Counted from the first letter of the stretch, positions 18,271-27,195 are shown. The stretch is DNA of 47,623 nt from WTJO01 sp965660165 (GCA_965660165.1 CBFHYU010000017.1:1-47623), one strand, 5' to 3'. A program made the numbers and translations. The notes: generated by a model not told the origin, from the sequence alone.

Positions 18271-18351
18271 CATTTTATCCTTTCAATCAGCGTTTTCATA
18301 TCAAAAGTAAGGACAGGGAATTTCCCTGCCCAGAATTAGGTGTGAACAAAT

Positions 18352-18690
18352 TTATACGGCGTCAGCGCCTGTTTCACCTGTTCTTATACGGATAGCTTCA
18401 TCGATGGTCGATATAAAAATTTTCCCATCGCCAATGCGTCCAGTTTTCGCAGCATTCTGGATAGCTTCTGTGACCTGTTCTGCTTGATTATCATCTACGA
18501 CAACCTCAATTTTCACTTTTGGCAGAAAATCTACAACATATTCAGCGCCGCGATATAGCTCGGTATGACCTTTCTGACGCCCAAACCCTTTTGCTTCCAA
18601 AACAGTGATGCCCTGAATGCCGACTTCGTGCAAAGCCTCTTTCACTTCATCAAGCTTAAATGGTTTGATAATGGCTTCGATCTTTTTCAT
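18352..18690 (-). CDS. glnB: Nitrogen regulatory protein P-II
   Basis: PII is a small trimeric sensor of 2-oxoglutarate, ATP/ADP and, by uridylylation, glutamine; it controls glutamine synthetase adenylylation and the Ntr response. The ATG at 18690 gives the standard 112 residues starting MKKIEAIIKPF, with an AAAGGT site upstream; a longer in-frame start at 18729 adds 13 residues not found in the family. The T-loop carries the uridylylation site Y51 in ELYRGAEYVVDF. The C-terminal signature TGRIGDGKIFI is intact. It is transcribed first in a glnB-glnA operon, the usual alphaproteobacterial order. No convincing sigma54 site was found upstream. Confidence 0.96.
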   Translation of the reverse strand: MKKIEAIIKPFKLDEVKEALHEVGIQGITVLEAKGFGRQKGHTELYRGAEYVVDFLPKVKIEVVVDDNQAEQVTEAIQNAAKTGRIGDGKIFISTIDEAIRIRTGETGADAV

Positions 18691-18745
18691 AACGAGGTGA
18701 CCTTTCGAAAAAAAATAGAATTTCGTCACTGATTAACTGATAAAT

Positions 18746-18769
18746 AAATCACTTAAGGGCAAGTGATTT
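18746..18769 (-). terminator. Possible terminator after the aminotransferase gene
   Basis: A 9-bp perfect stem, AAATCACTT (18746-18754) with AAGTGATTT (18761-18769), has a 6-nt loop and lies between the aminotransferase and glnB on the minus strand. It is followed by an AT-rich stretch (ATTTATC), not a clean T-run. It could equally be an operator or a leader hairpin of glnB. Confidence 0.4.
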
Positions 18770-18807
18770 ACGTGACGCACATTTTTTTCGAGCAAACTGC
18801 CTATAAT

Positions 18808-19974
18808 TTAGGCATTATCAGCAACCATTCGTTTTAGTCTCGAAACTGCCTCAGTGATGGCCTCATCAGAATTAGCGCAAGATAATCTGATATAGCCTTC
18901 ACCAAACCCGCCAAAAGATGTGCCAGAAATACAGGCTACCCCATAGTCTTCTAGCGCCTTTTCTTGAAATGCCATTGATGAGAAAGCGGTATCCTTAATA
19001 TTGGCAAAGGCGTAGAACGCACCGCGTGGAGACTGACAGCTTATCCCGTCAATGCCATTTAGCAGATTAGTGATGAGTGTAGCGCGGCGTCTGAACGCAA
19101 CCAGCATCTCGTCAACACAAGACTGATCCCCTGTAAGGGCGGTGATAGCCGCATGTTGCGTGGCCGCATTCACACAAGAATGGATATTGACGGCTAGCCT
19201 GTCAGCATAATCGATCATATCGGCAGGCCAGATGCCATATCCAATTCGCCACCCTGTCATCGCATAGGTTTTTGACCAGCCATTTAGCACGATTAACCTG
19301 TCTCTAATGTCAGGATAGCTTAGCAGGGATAGCGGCTCACCTGAGAAAATAAGTCTGTCATAAATCTCGTCAGACAGAATTTTGACATGAGGAAATGCTT
19401 TCATTCCTGCAACAAATTTGTCCATTTCTGATTTTGGTGTGGTGCCACCTGTTGGATTTGCGGGCGAGTTAATGAGAATAAGACTGGTTTTATCGGTAAT
19501 TTTTGACAACACATCATCAGCATCAAAGGCAAACCCATTTTCTTCAATAAGCCCATAGGGCACTACCGTTGCACCGCTGTAATTTATTGCAGATTGATAA
19601 ATAGGAAAGGCAGGATCAGGGGTTAGAATCTCGCGGCCTTCACCACCCAGCAACATCATTGCCGTAAACATCACAGGCTTGCCACCAGGCACTATCTGAA
19701 TAAGGGTTGGTGATACCTCTTGATTATACCGCATTTTAATATCATCTGAGACTGTCTGGCGCAGTTCTGGCAAACCCATTGAGGGGGTATAGCCATGCGC
19801 TCCATCCTGCAATGCCTTAATGCCAGCCTCTACAATATGTTGAGGTGTTCTGAAATCTGGCTGTCCAATGCCTAGATTTATAATATCTTTGCCAGAGGCG
19901 GCTAGCTGTCCAGCGCGTGCAAGCACTGAAAAGGCAGATTCGGTTCCTAGTCTATCGGCAGAAGGGTTTAGCAT
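18808..19974 (-). CDS. Class I/II PLP-dependent aminotransferase (aspartate aminotransferase-like)
   Basis: The 388-residue protein is a fold-type I aminotransferase. It has the N-terminal INLGIGQPDF block, the SPANPTGG motif, the DEIYDRL block, and the PLP lysine in NGWSKTYAMTGWRIGY. The substrate-carboxylate arginine lies near the C-terminus in EGYIRLSCANS. Members of this branch transaminate aspartate, aromatic or other amino acids with 2-oxoglutarate; the donor cannot be fixed from sequence. An AGGTGAT ribosome binding site lies next to the ATG. It is upstream of glnB on the same strand, 117 bp away with a hairpin between, so it is probably a separate transcript. Confidence 0.9.
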   Translation of the reverse strand: MLNPSADRLGTESAFSVLARAGQLAASGKDIINLGIGQPDFRTPQHIVEAGIKALQDGAHGYTPSMGLPELRQTVSDDIKMRYNQEVSPTLIQIVPGGKPVMFTAMMLLGGEGREILTPDPAFPIYQSAINYSGATVVPYGLIEENGFAFDADDVLSKITDKTSLILINSPANPTGGTTPKSEMDKFVAGMKAFPHVKILSDEIYDRLIFSGEPLSLLSYPDIRDRLIVLNGWSKTYAMTGWRIGYGIWPADMIDYADRLAVNIHSCVNAATQHAAITALTGDQSCVDEMLVAFRRRATLITNLLNGIDGISCQSPRGAFYAFANIKDTAFSSMAFQEKALEDYGVACISGTSFGGFGEGYIRLSCANSDEAITEAVSRLKRMVADNA

Positions 19975-20039
19975 GATATCACCTATTTACGCGCTATTGT
20001 GAATTCGTGAGAGCTTATGGCTTAGACATAAAAATTCTA

Positions 20040-20069
20040 TTGACCAGTTATAGCTTTTTTGACTATTAA
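20040..20069 (+). promoter_or_regulatory. Candidate sigma70 promoter for tRNA-His
   Basis: TTGACC (20040-20045) and TATTAA (20064-20069) are separated by 18 bp, close to sigma70 -35 and -10 consensus. It lies about 85 bp upstream of tRNA-His, with no gene between. Match by eye only. Confidence 0.35.
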
Positions 20070-20156
20070 AGCAACACGCTTGGGGAAGACTTTTTTTAGT
20101 TCTCTTCAAACTGCTCTTGCAATAGCTTTTGGGCTGTCAAAAAGGGTAAAAGTGTG

Positions 20157-20233
20157 GCGGGTGTAGCTCAGTTGGTTAGAGCGCCAGTTTGTGGTACTGG
20201 ATGTCGCCGGTTCAAATCCGGTCACTCGCCCCA
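20157..20233 (+). tRNA. tRNA-His (GTG)
   Basis: The full cloverleaf is readable. The acceptor GCGGGTG pairs with CACTCGC (one G-U), the D-arm is GCTC/GAGC, and the anticodon stem CCAGT/ACTGG has loop TTGTGGT, giving anticodon GTG. The T-arm is GCCGG/CCGGT with TTCAAAT. The discriminator base is C and a G precedes the 5' end at 20156, the hallmark G-1:C73 pair of tRNA-His. The CCA is encoded. Confidence 0.97.
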
Positions 20234-20347
20234 TCTTTTTTGAAAGTTTTTACGATTTTCAAATGCCTTTTTTGTTGACGAGGTTAGGGTTCTTCCTGTA
20301 CCGATGCCCATCAATGTTTGCATTTGCGGCAAATAGCTTTGTGGAAT

Positions 20348-20432
20348 GCGGGCGTGGCGAAATTGGTAGACGCGCCAGATTTAGGTTCTGGTATCTAACG
20401 ATGTGGGGGTTCAAGTCCCTCCGCCCGCACCA
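20348..20432 (+). tRNA. tRNA-Leu (TAG)
   Basis: An 85-nt tRNA with a long variable arm, typical of leucine tRNAs. The acceptor GCGGGCG pairs with CGCCCGC. The anticodon stem CCAGA/TCTGG encloses loop TTTAGGT, giving anticodon TAG (reads CUA and related CUN codons). The T-loop is TTCAAGT, the discriminator is A, and CCA is encoded. It follows tRNA-His by 114 bp. The 212 bp after it before tig hold only a small hairpin (20530-20547). Confidence 0.96.
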
Positions 20433-20644
20433 TAGCGTCTCATCCTTATCGCAAGCAGACAATCCGTTTTTCGCGAAACGTCAGGAGCATGCGCTGCATA
20501 TAGTAAAGCTAAGATAATGACAGGTTTAGCCAGAATTTCACTTCTGGTGCGATATATGCATTGCGGCATACGCTAACTGTGAATGGGCGCGTTACTAATC
20601 AAATAACCACTGGACAAAAATAAGAGCATAATAAGGGCATTATA

Positions 20645-22144
20645 ATGAATATCACAGAAACTCTAAATAAAGGTCTTGAGCGTGAATATGAGATCGTGCT
20701 TGGCGATGCTGAATTATCTGAGAAAATTTCCGCACGGCTTGCCGAAGTAGCCCAGACAGCCAATATTCCAGGCTTTCGGCCTGGTAAAGTGCCTGCAGCG
20801 GTAGTCAAGGCACGGTTCGGAGATCAGGTAAAAGGCGAGGTTATTCGCACTGCCCTTGATGATGCCGCAAAAGATGCGATTGAAACAAATGAGCTAAAAC
20901 TGGCAAGCCAGCCGCGCCTTGATATTCTAAGCTTTGAAGATGGTAAGGATTTGGTTGCAAAATTGATGGCTGAAATTATGCCAGACATTACAATTCCTGA
21001 TCTGGCAACGTTGGATGTTGAACGCCCAACTTTATCTGTTGCGAAAGATGAGGTTGATGCCACACTTGAGCGTCTGGCCGATGAAAACCGCCCCACAACA
21101 AAGGTTGAAGCCAAGCGCAAAGCAAAATTGGGTGATGTTGTACTTATTGATTTCACAGGTCGGATTGACGGCGAAGCCTTTGAGGGCGGTGCGGCAACTG
21201 ACCATATGCTTGAATTGGGCTCAAACAGCTTTATTCCAGGATTTGAAGACGGTCTTATCGGAGCAGAAGCTGGCCAGACGATTGATGTGAAAGTATCTTT
21301 TCCCGCAGATTATCAAGCAGCCCATCTGGCTGGTAAAGAAGCTATCTTTGAATGTCCAGTGAAAGAAATCCACGAACGTGGCGAAGCCAAGATTGACGAA
21401 GAATTAGCGAAAAAGCTTGGTTTTGAAGATTTAGCCGCGCTTACAACTGCGGTTGAAGGCCAGCTTGGTCAGCAACATGCACAAGCGTTACGTGCCGCTG
21501 TGAAAACAAATATTTTGGATGGGTTAGCAGAAACAGTCGATTTTGATGTGCCGCCATCTCTGTATAATTCTGAATATGAAGCCATTATCCGCGCTATGAA
21601 GCCTGAACTGGCTCAGCATAATCATGACCATGACCACGATCATGACCACGATCACGATCACGATCATCAGCATGAAGCAATTGATGCAAGCCTGACAGAT
21701 GATGAAAAATCTGAGGCACATGCGATTGCTATGCGGCGTGTACGTCTTGGATTGCTGGTTACTGAAATTGGCCAGCAGGCAAATGTTGAAGTAACAGAAG
21801 AAGATGCACGCATCGCTGTATTTGAGCAGGCACGCCGGTTTCCAGGACAAGAACAGCAGGTGCTTGAATATTATCAGCAGAACCCTGATGCGATGAAACA
21901 GCTAGCAGGTCCGCTTTTTGAAGAAAAAGTGATGGATTACATCCTTGAAATCGCAAATGTAACCGATGTTGAGACAACAGCAGAAGCGCTTTATGCTGAA
22001 CCTGAAGCACTTACCGCCAAGCCTGCGGCAAAGAAAGCGGCCAAAAAAGCAGCTAAGAAGGCGGCTAAAAAAGCAGCAGAAAAAAAGCCAGCGGCTAAAA
22101 AAGCAGCTAAGAAGGCAGCCAAGAAAGCAGCCGCTAAAAAGTAA
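20645..22144 (+). CDS. tig: Trigger factor with His-rich insert and Lys/Ala-rich tail
   Basis: Trigger factor is the ribosome-bound chaperone and peptidyl-prolyl isomerase that meets nascent chains. The ribosome-docking signature GFRPGKVP lies near residue 45, and the FKBP-type isomerase domain spans about 155-245 (VLIDFTGRIDGEAFEGG, FIPGFEDGLIG). A helical C-terminal chaperone domain follows. At 499 residues it is longer than the usual 430-450. Two additions explain this: a His/Asp repeat at about 325-344 within the chaperone domain, and a C-terminal tail at 458-499 made almost only of Ala and Lys, like a histone H1 tail. The ATG lies after a weak AAGGG-like site. It opens the tig-clpP-clpX-lon-hup cluster. 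Confidence 0.95.
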   Translation: MNITETLNKGLEREYEIVLGDAELSEKISARLAEVAQTANIPGFRPGKVPAAVVKARFGDQVKGEVIRTALDDAAKDAIETNELKLASQPRLDILSFEDGKDLVAKLMAEIMPDITIPDLATLDVERPTLSVAKDEVDATLERLADENRPTTKVEAKRKAKLGDVVLIDFTGRIDGEAFEGGAATDHMLELGSNSFIPGFEDGLIGAEAGQTIDVKVSFPADYQAAHLAGKEAIFECPVKEIHERGEAKIDEELAKKLGFEDLAALTTAVEGQLGQQHAQALRAAVKTNILDGLAETVDFDVPPSLYNSEYEAIIRAMKPELAQHNHDHDHDHDHDHDHDHQHEAIDASLTDDEKSEAHAIAMRRVRLGLLVTEIGQQANVEVTEEDARIAVFEQARRFPGQEQQVLEYYQQNPDAMKQLAGPLFEEKVMDYILEIANVTDVETTAEALYAEPEALTAKPAAKKAAKKAAKKAAKKAAEKKPAAKKAAKKAAKKAAAKK

Positions 22145-22172
22145 TAGCCTCGATAAAAATGGAAAAAACCGC

Positions 22173-22207
22173 ATCGCCAGTCTGTTTTGGGCTGGCGATT
22201 TTTATTT
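22173..22207 (+). terminator. Rho-independent terminator of tig
   Basis: The stem ATCGCCAGTC (22173-22182) pairs with GGCTGGCGAT (22190-22199) with one G-U pair, followed by TTTTTATTTT. It lies 28 nt after the tig stop, so clpP is probably transcribed from its own promoter. Confidence 0.85.
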
Positions 22208-22443
22208 TCATACCTATTTATACTAATAGCGGCCTGATAGTGAAGGCGGCGGATAACAGTGTAACATAATTCATCATTGTTATTCATAGAATAATAAATA
22301 TCAGTTCAGGCTCATCAATGGGATGACATGAATTATGAATTATGCTCAGATGTGTCTCACTATAGACGCTGATAGTAGCACGAAAAAAGGGGTTGTCTTA
22401 AAGCCAAAAACAGGTTTTGAGATTTGGTAAAGGAAGAGAGATT
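22208..22443 (+). other. Non-coding interval upstream of clpP
   Basis: No convincing gene is present between the tig terminator and clpP. The interval is AT-rich and contains two copies of a GAATTAT motif near 22330-22340 and a distant 10-bp inverted repeat (22265-22274 with 22328-22337). It should carry the clpP promoter, but I could not pick one with confidence. Confidence 0.5.
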
Positions 22444-23058
22444 ATGATTGAGCCTACAAATTTGAATCTGGTGCCAATGGTCATTGAGCAGACTGGCAGG
22501 GGAGAGCGGTCTTTTGATATTTTCTCACGCCTTCTAAAAGAGCGTATCATTTTCTTAAACGGGCCTGTGGAAGATAATATGGCCTCACTTGTATGTGCCC
22601 AACTTCTATTTTTGGAATCAGAAAATCCGAATAAAGACATCTATATGTATATCAATTCGCCTGGCGGTGTTGTGACATCTGGTCTGGCGATTTATGATAC
22701 GATGCAATATATCCGCCCTGATGTAGCAACTGTTTGTATGGGGCAAGCCGCCTCTATGGGCTCGTTATTGCTAACAGCAGGCGCAAAAGATAAGCGCTAT
22801 TCTTTGCCGCATGCGCGTATTATGACGCATCAGCCCTCTGGCGGGTTTCAAGGTCAGGCAACTGATATTGAAATTCACGCAAAAGAAATTATCAATTTGC
22901 GCGGCAGATTAAACTCAATCTATGAAAAACACTCAGGCAAGACAATCAAGCAGATTGAAAAAATTATGGAAAGAGACACTTTTATGTCTCCTGAAGAAGC
23001 GCAGGAAATGGGGCTGATTGACGAGGTCGTATCACAACGTCCAGACGCTAGCGAATAG
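22444..23058 (+). CDS. clpP: ATP-dependent Clp protease proteolytic subunit
   Basis: ClpP forms the double-ring serine protease chamber that degrades proteins unfolded by ClpX or ClpA. The ATG at 22444 gives 204 residues beginning MIEPTNLNLVPMVIEQT, the standard processed-type N-terminus, with an AAGGAAGAG site upstream; the in-frame ATG at 22417 lacks this. The catalytic triad is S104 (GQAASMGS), H129 (RIMTHQPSGG) and D178 (ERDTFMS). It is followed 162 bp later by clpX on the same strand. Confidence 0.97.
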   Translation: MIEPTNLNLVPMVIEQTGRGERSFDIFSRLLKERIIFLNGPVEDNMASLVCAQLLFLESENPNKDIYMYINSPGGVVTSGLAIYDTMQYIRPDVATVCMGQAASMGSLLLTAGAKDKRYSLPHARIMTHQPSGGFQGQATDIEIHAKEIINLRGRLNSIYEKHSGKTIKQIEKIMERDTFMSPEEAQEMGLIDEVVSQRPDASE

Positions 23059-23131
23059 ATATATCAGCTAGATTGCCTGTCTTTTGGGTACGGCATCTAG
23101 TCACGTTAGACAGCAATTGGCATGTTTTTTG

Positions 23132-23161
23132 TTGAGAAACCCTAAAAGCCCTGTCTAATAT
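23132..23161 (+). promoter_or_regulatory. Candidate clpX promoter
   Basis: TTGAGA (23132-23137) and TAATAT (23156-23161) are separated by 18 bp, about 60 bp before the clpX start. The spacer also contains a CCCTGTCT stretch slightly reminiscent of a sigma32 -10 element. Found by eye; not tested. Confidence 0.3.
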
Positions 23162-23220
23162 AAGAAGGTGAAGTGTATATCGCTAAATAAAGGCAAATTG
23201 TTGCTGGAAGAATAGATAAA

Positions 23221-24480
23221 ATGGCAAAATCAGAAGACGAAAATTCATCAACCCTATATTGCTCCTTCTGCGGAAAGAGCCAGCATGAAGTCAGAAAGCT
23301 AATTGCAGGGCCTACTGTATTCATCTGTGATGAATGTGTTGAGCTTTGTATGGATATTATCAGGGAAGAACATAAAGGTAGTATCGAGAAAAGCCATGAT
23401 GGCGTGCCAACGCCTGCTGAAATCAACAAGGTGCTTGATGACTATGTCATTGGGCAGGCAAAGGCAAAGCGCGTCTTGTCTGTTGCAGTGCATAATCATT
23501 ATAAACGTCTGGCAAATGAAGGACAGACAGGGGATATTGAGATTGCAAAATCAAATATCTTGCTGGTAGGGCCTACTGGTTGCGGCAAAACCTTGCTAGC
23601 GCAATCTTTGGCCAGAATGCTAGATGTGCCATTCACAATGGCAGATGCTACTACCCTGACAGAAGCAGGCTATGTCGGTGAAGATGTTGAAAATATTATC
23701 CTGAAATTGCTGCAAGCCTCTGATTATAATGTAGAAAAGGCTCAACGTGGTATTGTGTATATTGATGAGGTGGATAAGATTTCACGCAAATCTGATAACC
23801 CATCTATCACCCGTGATGTGTCTGGTGAAGGGGTTCAGCAGGCATTGCTTAAAATCATGGAAGGCACAGTTGCCTCTGTTCCGCCACAGGGGGGCAGAAA
23901 GCATCCTCAGCAAGAATTTTTGCAAGTAGATACCACGAATATTCTATTTATTTGTGGGGGCGCTTTTGCAGGTCTTGATAAGCTGATTTCAGCTAGAAAT
24001 TCTGGGGCAGGGATTGGCTTTGGTGCTGATGTTCGTGACCCTGATGATCGTAAGATTAGTGAGCTTTTGACTAGTCTAGAGCCTGAAGATTTGATTAAAT
24101 TCGGCCTAATTCCAGAATTTATCGGCAGATTGCCTGTCATCGCTACATTGGAAGATTTGGATGAAGACGCGCTCGTGCGGATTCTAACAGAACCGAAAAA
24201 TGCGCTGACAAAGCAATATAAAGCGCTGTTTGATATGGATGATGTGAATCTTGAATTTAGAGAGGATGCGTTACGGGCAATAGCCCGAAAAGCAATTGAG
24301 CGCAAAACTGGTGCGCGCGGGCTTCGCTCAATTCTAGAAAATATCTTGATGGATCCGATGTTTGATATTCCAACAGCAGAAGATATCGCAGAAGTGGTCA
24401 TTTCAGAAGAAGTGGTAACAGATGGCTCAGCGCCGCTGATTGTGCATACCTCAGCCAAGAAAAGCAGCAAAACCAGCTAA
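23221..24480 (+). CDS. clpX: ATP-dependent Clp protease ATP-binding subunit ClpX
   Basis: ClpX is the AAA+ unfoldase that recognises and feeds substrates to ClpP. In alphaproteobacteria it degrades cell-cycle factors such as CtrA. The 419-residue protein has the N-terminal zinc-binding domain (C14, C17, C36, C39), Walker A GPTGCGKT at 117-124, the pore loop GYVGED, and Walker B IVYIDEVDKIS. Sensor motifs are present further on (RNSGAGIGFGAD and GARGLRSILE). Length and domain order are standard. It lies between clpP and lon. Confidence 0.98.
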   Translation: MAKSEDENSSTLYCSFCGKSQHEVRKLIAGPTVFICDECVELCMDIIREEHKGSIEKSHDGVPTPAEINKVLDDYVIGQAKAKRVLSVAVHNHYKRLANEGQTGDIEIAKSNILLVGPTGCGKTLLAQSLARMLDVPFTMADATTLTEAGYVGEDVENIILKLLQASDYNVEKAQRGIVYIDEVDKISRKSDNPSITRDVSGEGVQQALLKIMEGTVASVPPQGGRKHPQQEFLQVDTTNILFICGGAFAGLDKLISARNSGAGIGFGADVRDPDDRKISELLTSLEPEDLIKFGLIPEFIGRLPVIATLEDLDEDALVRILTEPKNALTKQYKALFDMDDVNLEFREDALRAIARKAIERKTGARGLRSILENILMDPMFDIPTAEDIAEVVISEEVVTDGSAPLIVHTSAKKSSKTS

Positions 24481-24642
24481 ACCCGTTATCTCGTCAGATA
24501 GGGGGGCTCTGGTACGCTTTGCCGCTAACCTGAATGGGCTATAGGCATGATGGTGTGATGCGGTGTGATGCTGATTTGATTTATACCGCCAAATACGAAC
24601 AGGCATGGTTCTTGCAAAATTATAAAATGGCATACCCTAACG

Positions 24643-24671
24643 CTTGATTTTTTTAGCGTGGATACACATCT
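24643..24671 (+). promoter_or_regulatory. Candidate heat-shock (sigma32-like) promoter of lon
   Basis: CTTGATT (24643-24649) is followed after 14 bp by ACACATCT (24664-24671). This resembles the sigma32 consensus CTTGAAA / CCCCATNT with mismatches, and sits about 50 bp before lon, a classical heat-shock gene. The rest of the 239-bp clpX-lon gap shows no gene. Confidence 0.4.
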
Positions 24672-24719
24672 AATAAGTAGGGTAGCGTCTGCCGCCGATA
24701 AATTTTTTTGAGGGTTATC

Positions 24720-27122
24720 ATGACAATTACGTCTTCTTCTCGCATTCCTGTCCTTCCATTGCGCGACATTGTAGTGTTCCCGCACATGATTGTGCCGCTA
24801 TTTGTCGGGCGTGAAAAATCAGTTCGTGCGTTAGAAGAGGTTATGGGTAGCTCAAAGCAAATCTTGCTTCTTACCCAGACAGATGCTGCAACAGAAGACC
24901 CTGAAACAGGCGATATGTTTGCAGTAGGCACGATTGGTAATATTCTGCAACTGCTGAAGCTACCTGATGGCACTGTAAAAGTGCTAGTTGAGGGGATTTC
25001 CCGTGCCAAAGTTGATGATATGGTAACGGCTGATGGCTATATGATCGCAGATGTTCATGAATATATTGAAGACGATGAAGCTGATGCAGAAACAATAGCG
25101 CTTGGCAGAGCGACAATTCAGCAATTTGAGCATTATATCAAGCTAAACAAAAAAATAGCGTCTGAAGTGATGGTATCTGTAAATCAGCTAGAAGATACCT
25201 CTAAAATCGCTGATACAATCGCGTCTCACCTTGCCGTGAAAATTGCTGAAAAACAAAGCCTGCTTGAAATGATAAATGTGCAGGAACGGCTAGAAGCCAT
25301 TTATGGCATGATGGAAAGCGAAATCAGCGTACTTCAGGTCGAAAAGAGAGTTCGCAACAGGGTAAAACGCCAAATGGAAAAGACCCAGCGCGAATATTAC
25401 CTCAATGAACAGATGAAAGCGATCCAAAAAGAGCTAGGTGAAGGCGAGGACGGCAAGAATGAGACTGATGAGCTAGAAGAGCTTATCAAACAGGCCAAAA
25501 TGCCAAAAGAAGCCAAAGAAAAGGCCGAAGCTGAGCTGAAAAAGCTCAGAAATATGGGGCCTATGAGCGCAGAAGCAACGGTTGTTCGGAATTATCTGGA
25601 TTGGATGACAAATTTGCCATGGAAAAAGGCAAGTAGGCTGAATAATGATATTAAACGGGCAACTGAAATTCTGGATGCAGATCATTTCGGACTGGAAAAG
25701 GTTAAAGAACGCATCGTTGAATTTCTGGCAGTTCAGCGCCGCACAAAAAAGATGAAAGGCCCTATTTTGTGCCTTGTTGGGCCTCCTGGTGTGGGCAAAA
25801 CCTCTCTTGGTAAATCAATCGCCAGAGCATCAGGGCGCGAATTTGTACGAATGGCGCTAGGCGGCGTGAGAGATGAGGCCGAAATCAGAGGTCATAGACG
25901 TACCTATATTGGCTCTATGCCTGGCAAGGTGTTGCAAGGCATGAAAAAGGCTGGCAAGAATAACCCGCTGTTTTTGCTTGATGAAATAGATAAGCTAGGC
26001 GCTGACTGGCGTGGTGATCCAAGTTCTGCTTTGTTAGAAGTGCTTGATCCTGCACAAAATTCCACTTTTCAAGATCACTATCTGGAAGTCGATTTTGACC
26101 TCTCAAATGTGATGTTTATCACCACCGCAAACAGCATGAATATGCCTCAGCCTCTGCTGGATAGAATGGAAATTATCCGCCTTTCTGGTTACACAGAGCA
26201 GGAAAAGCTAGAAATTGCGAAGCGCCATTTGATGCCAAGACAGCTTGCAGATCATGGGCTGAAAGATGGTGAGCTTAAGATTGATGATGCGGTAATAACT
26301 GATATTATTAGATATTACACTAAGGAAGCTGGCGTTCGTTCGTTGGAACGAGAGCTGGCCAAGCTAGCCAGAAAAGCAGTGACAAAGATCATGTCAGATG
26401 ATTTGGAAACAGTGGTAATCACGTCAGAAGTTCTGTCAGACTATCTTGGGGTGAAACGCTTTAGGTTTGGCGAGATTGACCAAGATGATCAGGTTGGCGT
26501 TGTAACAGGGCTTGCGTGGACCGAATTGGGCGGTGAGCTGTTACAGGTTGAAGCGGTCAAAGTGCCAGGTAAAGGCAAAATCTCATCAACAGGTAAACTT
26601 GGTGATGTGATGAAAGAATCAATCAAAGCCGCCGAATTTTTAATTAAATCACGAGCTTTGAGCTATGGAATCGACTCAGAAGACGCTGAAAAATACGATA
26701 TTCACGTGCATGTGCCAGAAGGTGCTACCCCGAAAGATGGGCCGTCTGCTGGCGTTGCTATGGTAACCTCTATCGTATCTGCCCAGACAGGGATTGCTGT
26801 GCGCAAAGATGTGGGTATGACGGGCGAAATTACCTTGCGCGGCAGGGTGCTGGCCATTGGTGGTTTGAAAGAAAAACTACTTGCAGCATTGCGTGGTGGC
26901 ATCAAAACAGTATTGATTCCAAAGGAAAATGAGCGAGATCTTGCAGATTTGCCAGATATTGTGCGTGAGGGGCTGGACATTATCCCTGTGTCTCTGATTG
27001 AGGAGGTGTTGGCGGTTGCGCTCACATCACCATTACAGTCGGCAGGTGATAATGACGTCGAAATTGTTGCGACAACACCACCTTCTGAAACTATCAAATC
27101 AGAAGATATAGTAGCTCACTAA
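24720..27122 (+). CDS. lon: ATP-dependent Lon protease
   Basis: Lon is the AAA+ serine protease that degrades misfolded and short-lived regulatory proteins. Starting at the ATG at 24720 (GAGGG site upstream) gives 800 residues, typical of LonA. The N-terminal substrate-binding domain (about 1-200, VLPLRDIVVFPHMIVPLFVG) and a coiled-coil region come first. The AAA+ module has Walker A GPPGVGKT at 354-361 and Walker B LFLLDEIDKLG. The protease domain has the catalytic pair S676 (KDGPSAG) and K719, 43 residues apart as in E. coli Lon. A TTG-initiated extension to 24708 is less likely. Confidence 0.98.
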   Translation: MTITSSSRIPVLPLRDIVVFPHMIVPLFVGREKSVRALEEVMGSSKQILLLTQTDAATEDPETGDMFAVGTIGNILQLLKLPDGTVKVLVEGISRAKVDDMVTADGYMIADVHEYIEDDEADAETIALGRATIQQFEHYIKLNKKIASEVMVSVNQLEDTSKIADTIASHLAVKIAEKQSLLEMINVQERLEAIYGMMESEISVLQVEKRVRNRVKRQMEKTQREYYLNEQMKAIQKELGEGEDGKNETDELEELIKQAKMPKEAKEKAEAELKKLRNMGPMSAEATVVRNYLDWMTNLPWKKASRLNNDIKRATEILDADHFGLEKVKERIVEFLAVQRRTKKMKGPILCLVGPPGVGKTSLGKSIARASGREFVRMALGGVRDEAEIRGHRRTYIGSMPGKVLQGMKKAGKNNPLFLLDEIDKLGADWRGDPSSALLEVLDPAQNSTFQDHYLEVDFDLSNVMFITTANSMNMPQPLLDRMEIIRLSGYTEQEKLEIAKRHLMPRQLADHGLKDGELKIDDAVITDIIRYYTKEAGVRSLERELAKLARKAVTKIMSDDLETVVITSEVLSDYLGVKRFRFGEIDQDDQVGVVTGLAWTELGGELLQVEAVKVPGKGKISSTGKLGDVMKESIKAAEFLIKSRALSYGIDSEDAEKYDIHVHVPEGATPKDGPSAGVAMVTSIVSAQTGIAVRKDVGMTGEITLRGRVLAIGGLKEKLLAALRGGIKTVLIPKENERDLADLPDIVREGLDIIPVSLIEEVLAVALTSPLQSAGDNDVEIVATTPPSETIKSEDIVAH

Positions 27123-27133
27123 CCCCAAAATAT

Positions 27134-27151
27134 ACCACAAATTGTGGTTTT
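27134..27151 (+). terminator. Weak terminator hairpin after lon
   Basis: ACCACA (27134-27139) pairs with TGTGGT (27143-27148) around a 3-nt loop and is followed by TTTTCT. The stem is short but lies 12 nt after the lon stop. Confidence 0.45.
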
Positions 27152-27165
27152 CTAGGCTTTTTATG

Positions 27166-27195
27166 TTGACCTACCTCTTATTGGATGGGTAGATT
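27166..27195 (+). promoter_or_regulatory. Candidate promoter of the HU gene
   Basis: TTGACC (27166-27171) and TAGATT (27190-27195), 18 bp apart, lie about 64 bp before the HU start and after the lon hairpin. Match by eye to sigma70-type elements. Confidence 0.4.

Noticed and set aside
16861..18690. A sigma54 promoter ahead of glnB
   Set aside because: I looked for a GG-N10-GC type element between 18691 and 18807 and found no convincing match.
21619..21670. The CATGAC/CACGAT tandem repeat as a possible CRISPR or regulatory repeat
   Set aside because: It is the coding sequence of the His/Asp repeat within trigger factor, in frame, with no spacers.
22265..22337. A 10-bp inverted repeat with a 53-nt gap upstream of clpP
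   Set aside because: Both arms are simple AT-rich sequence, the gap is long, and a chance match is likely. It is noted only within the intergenic entry.
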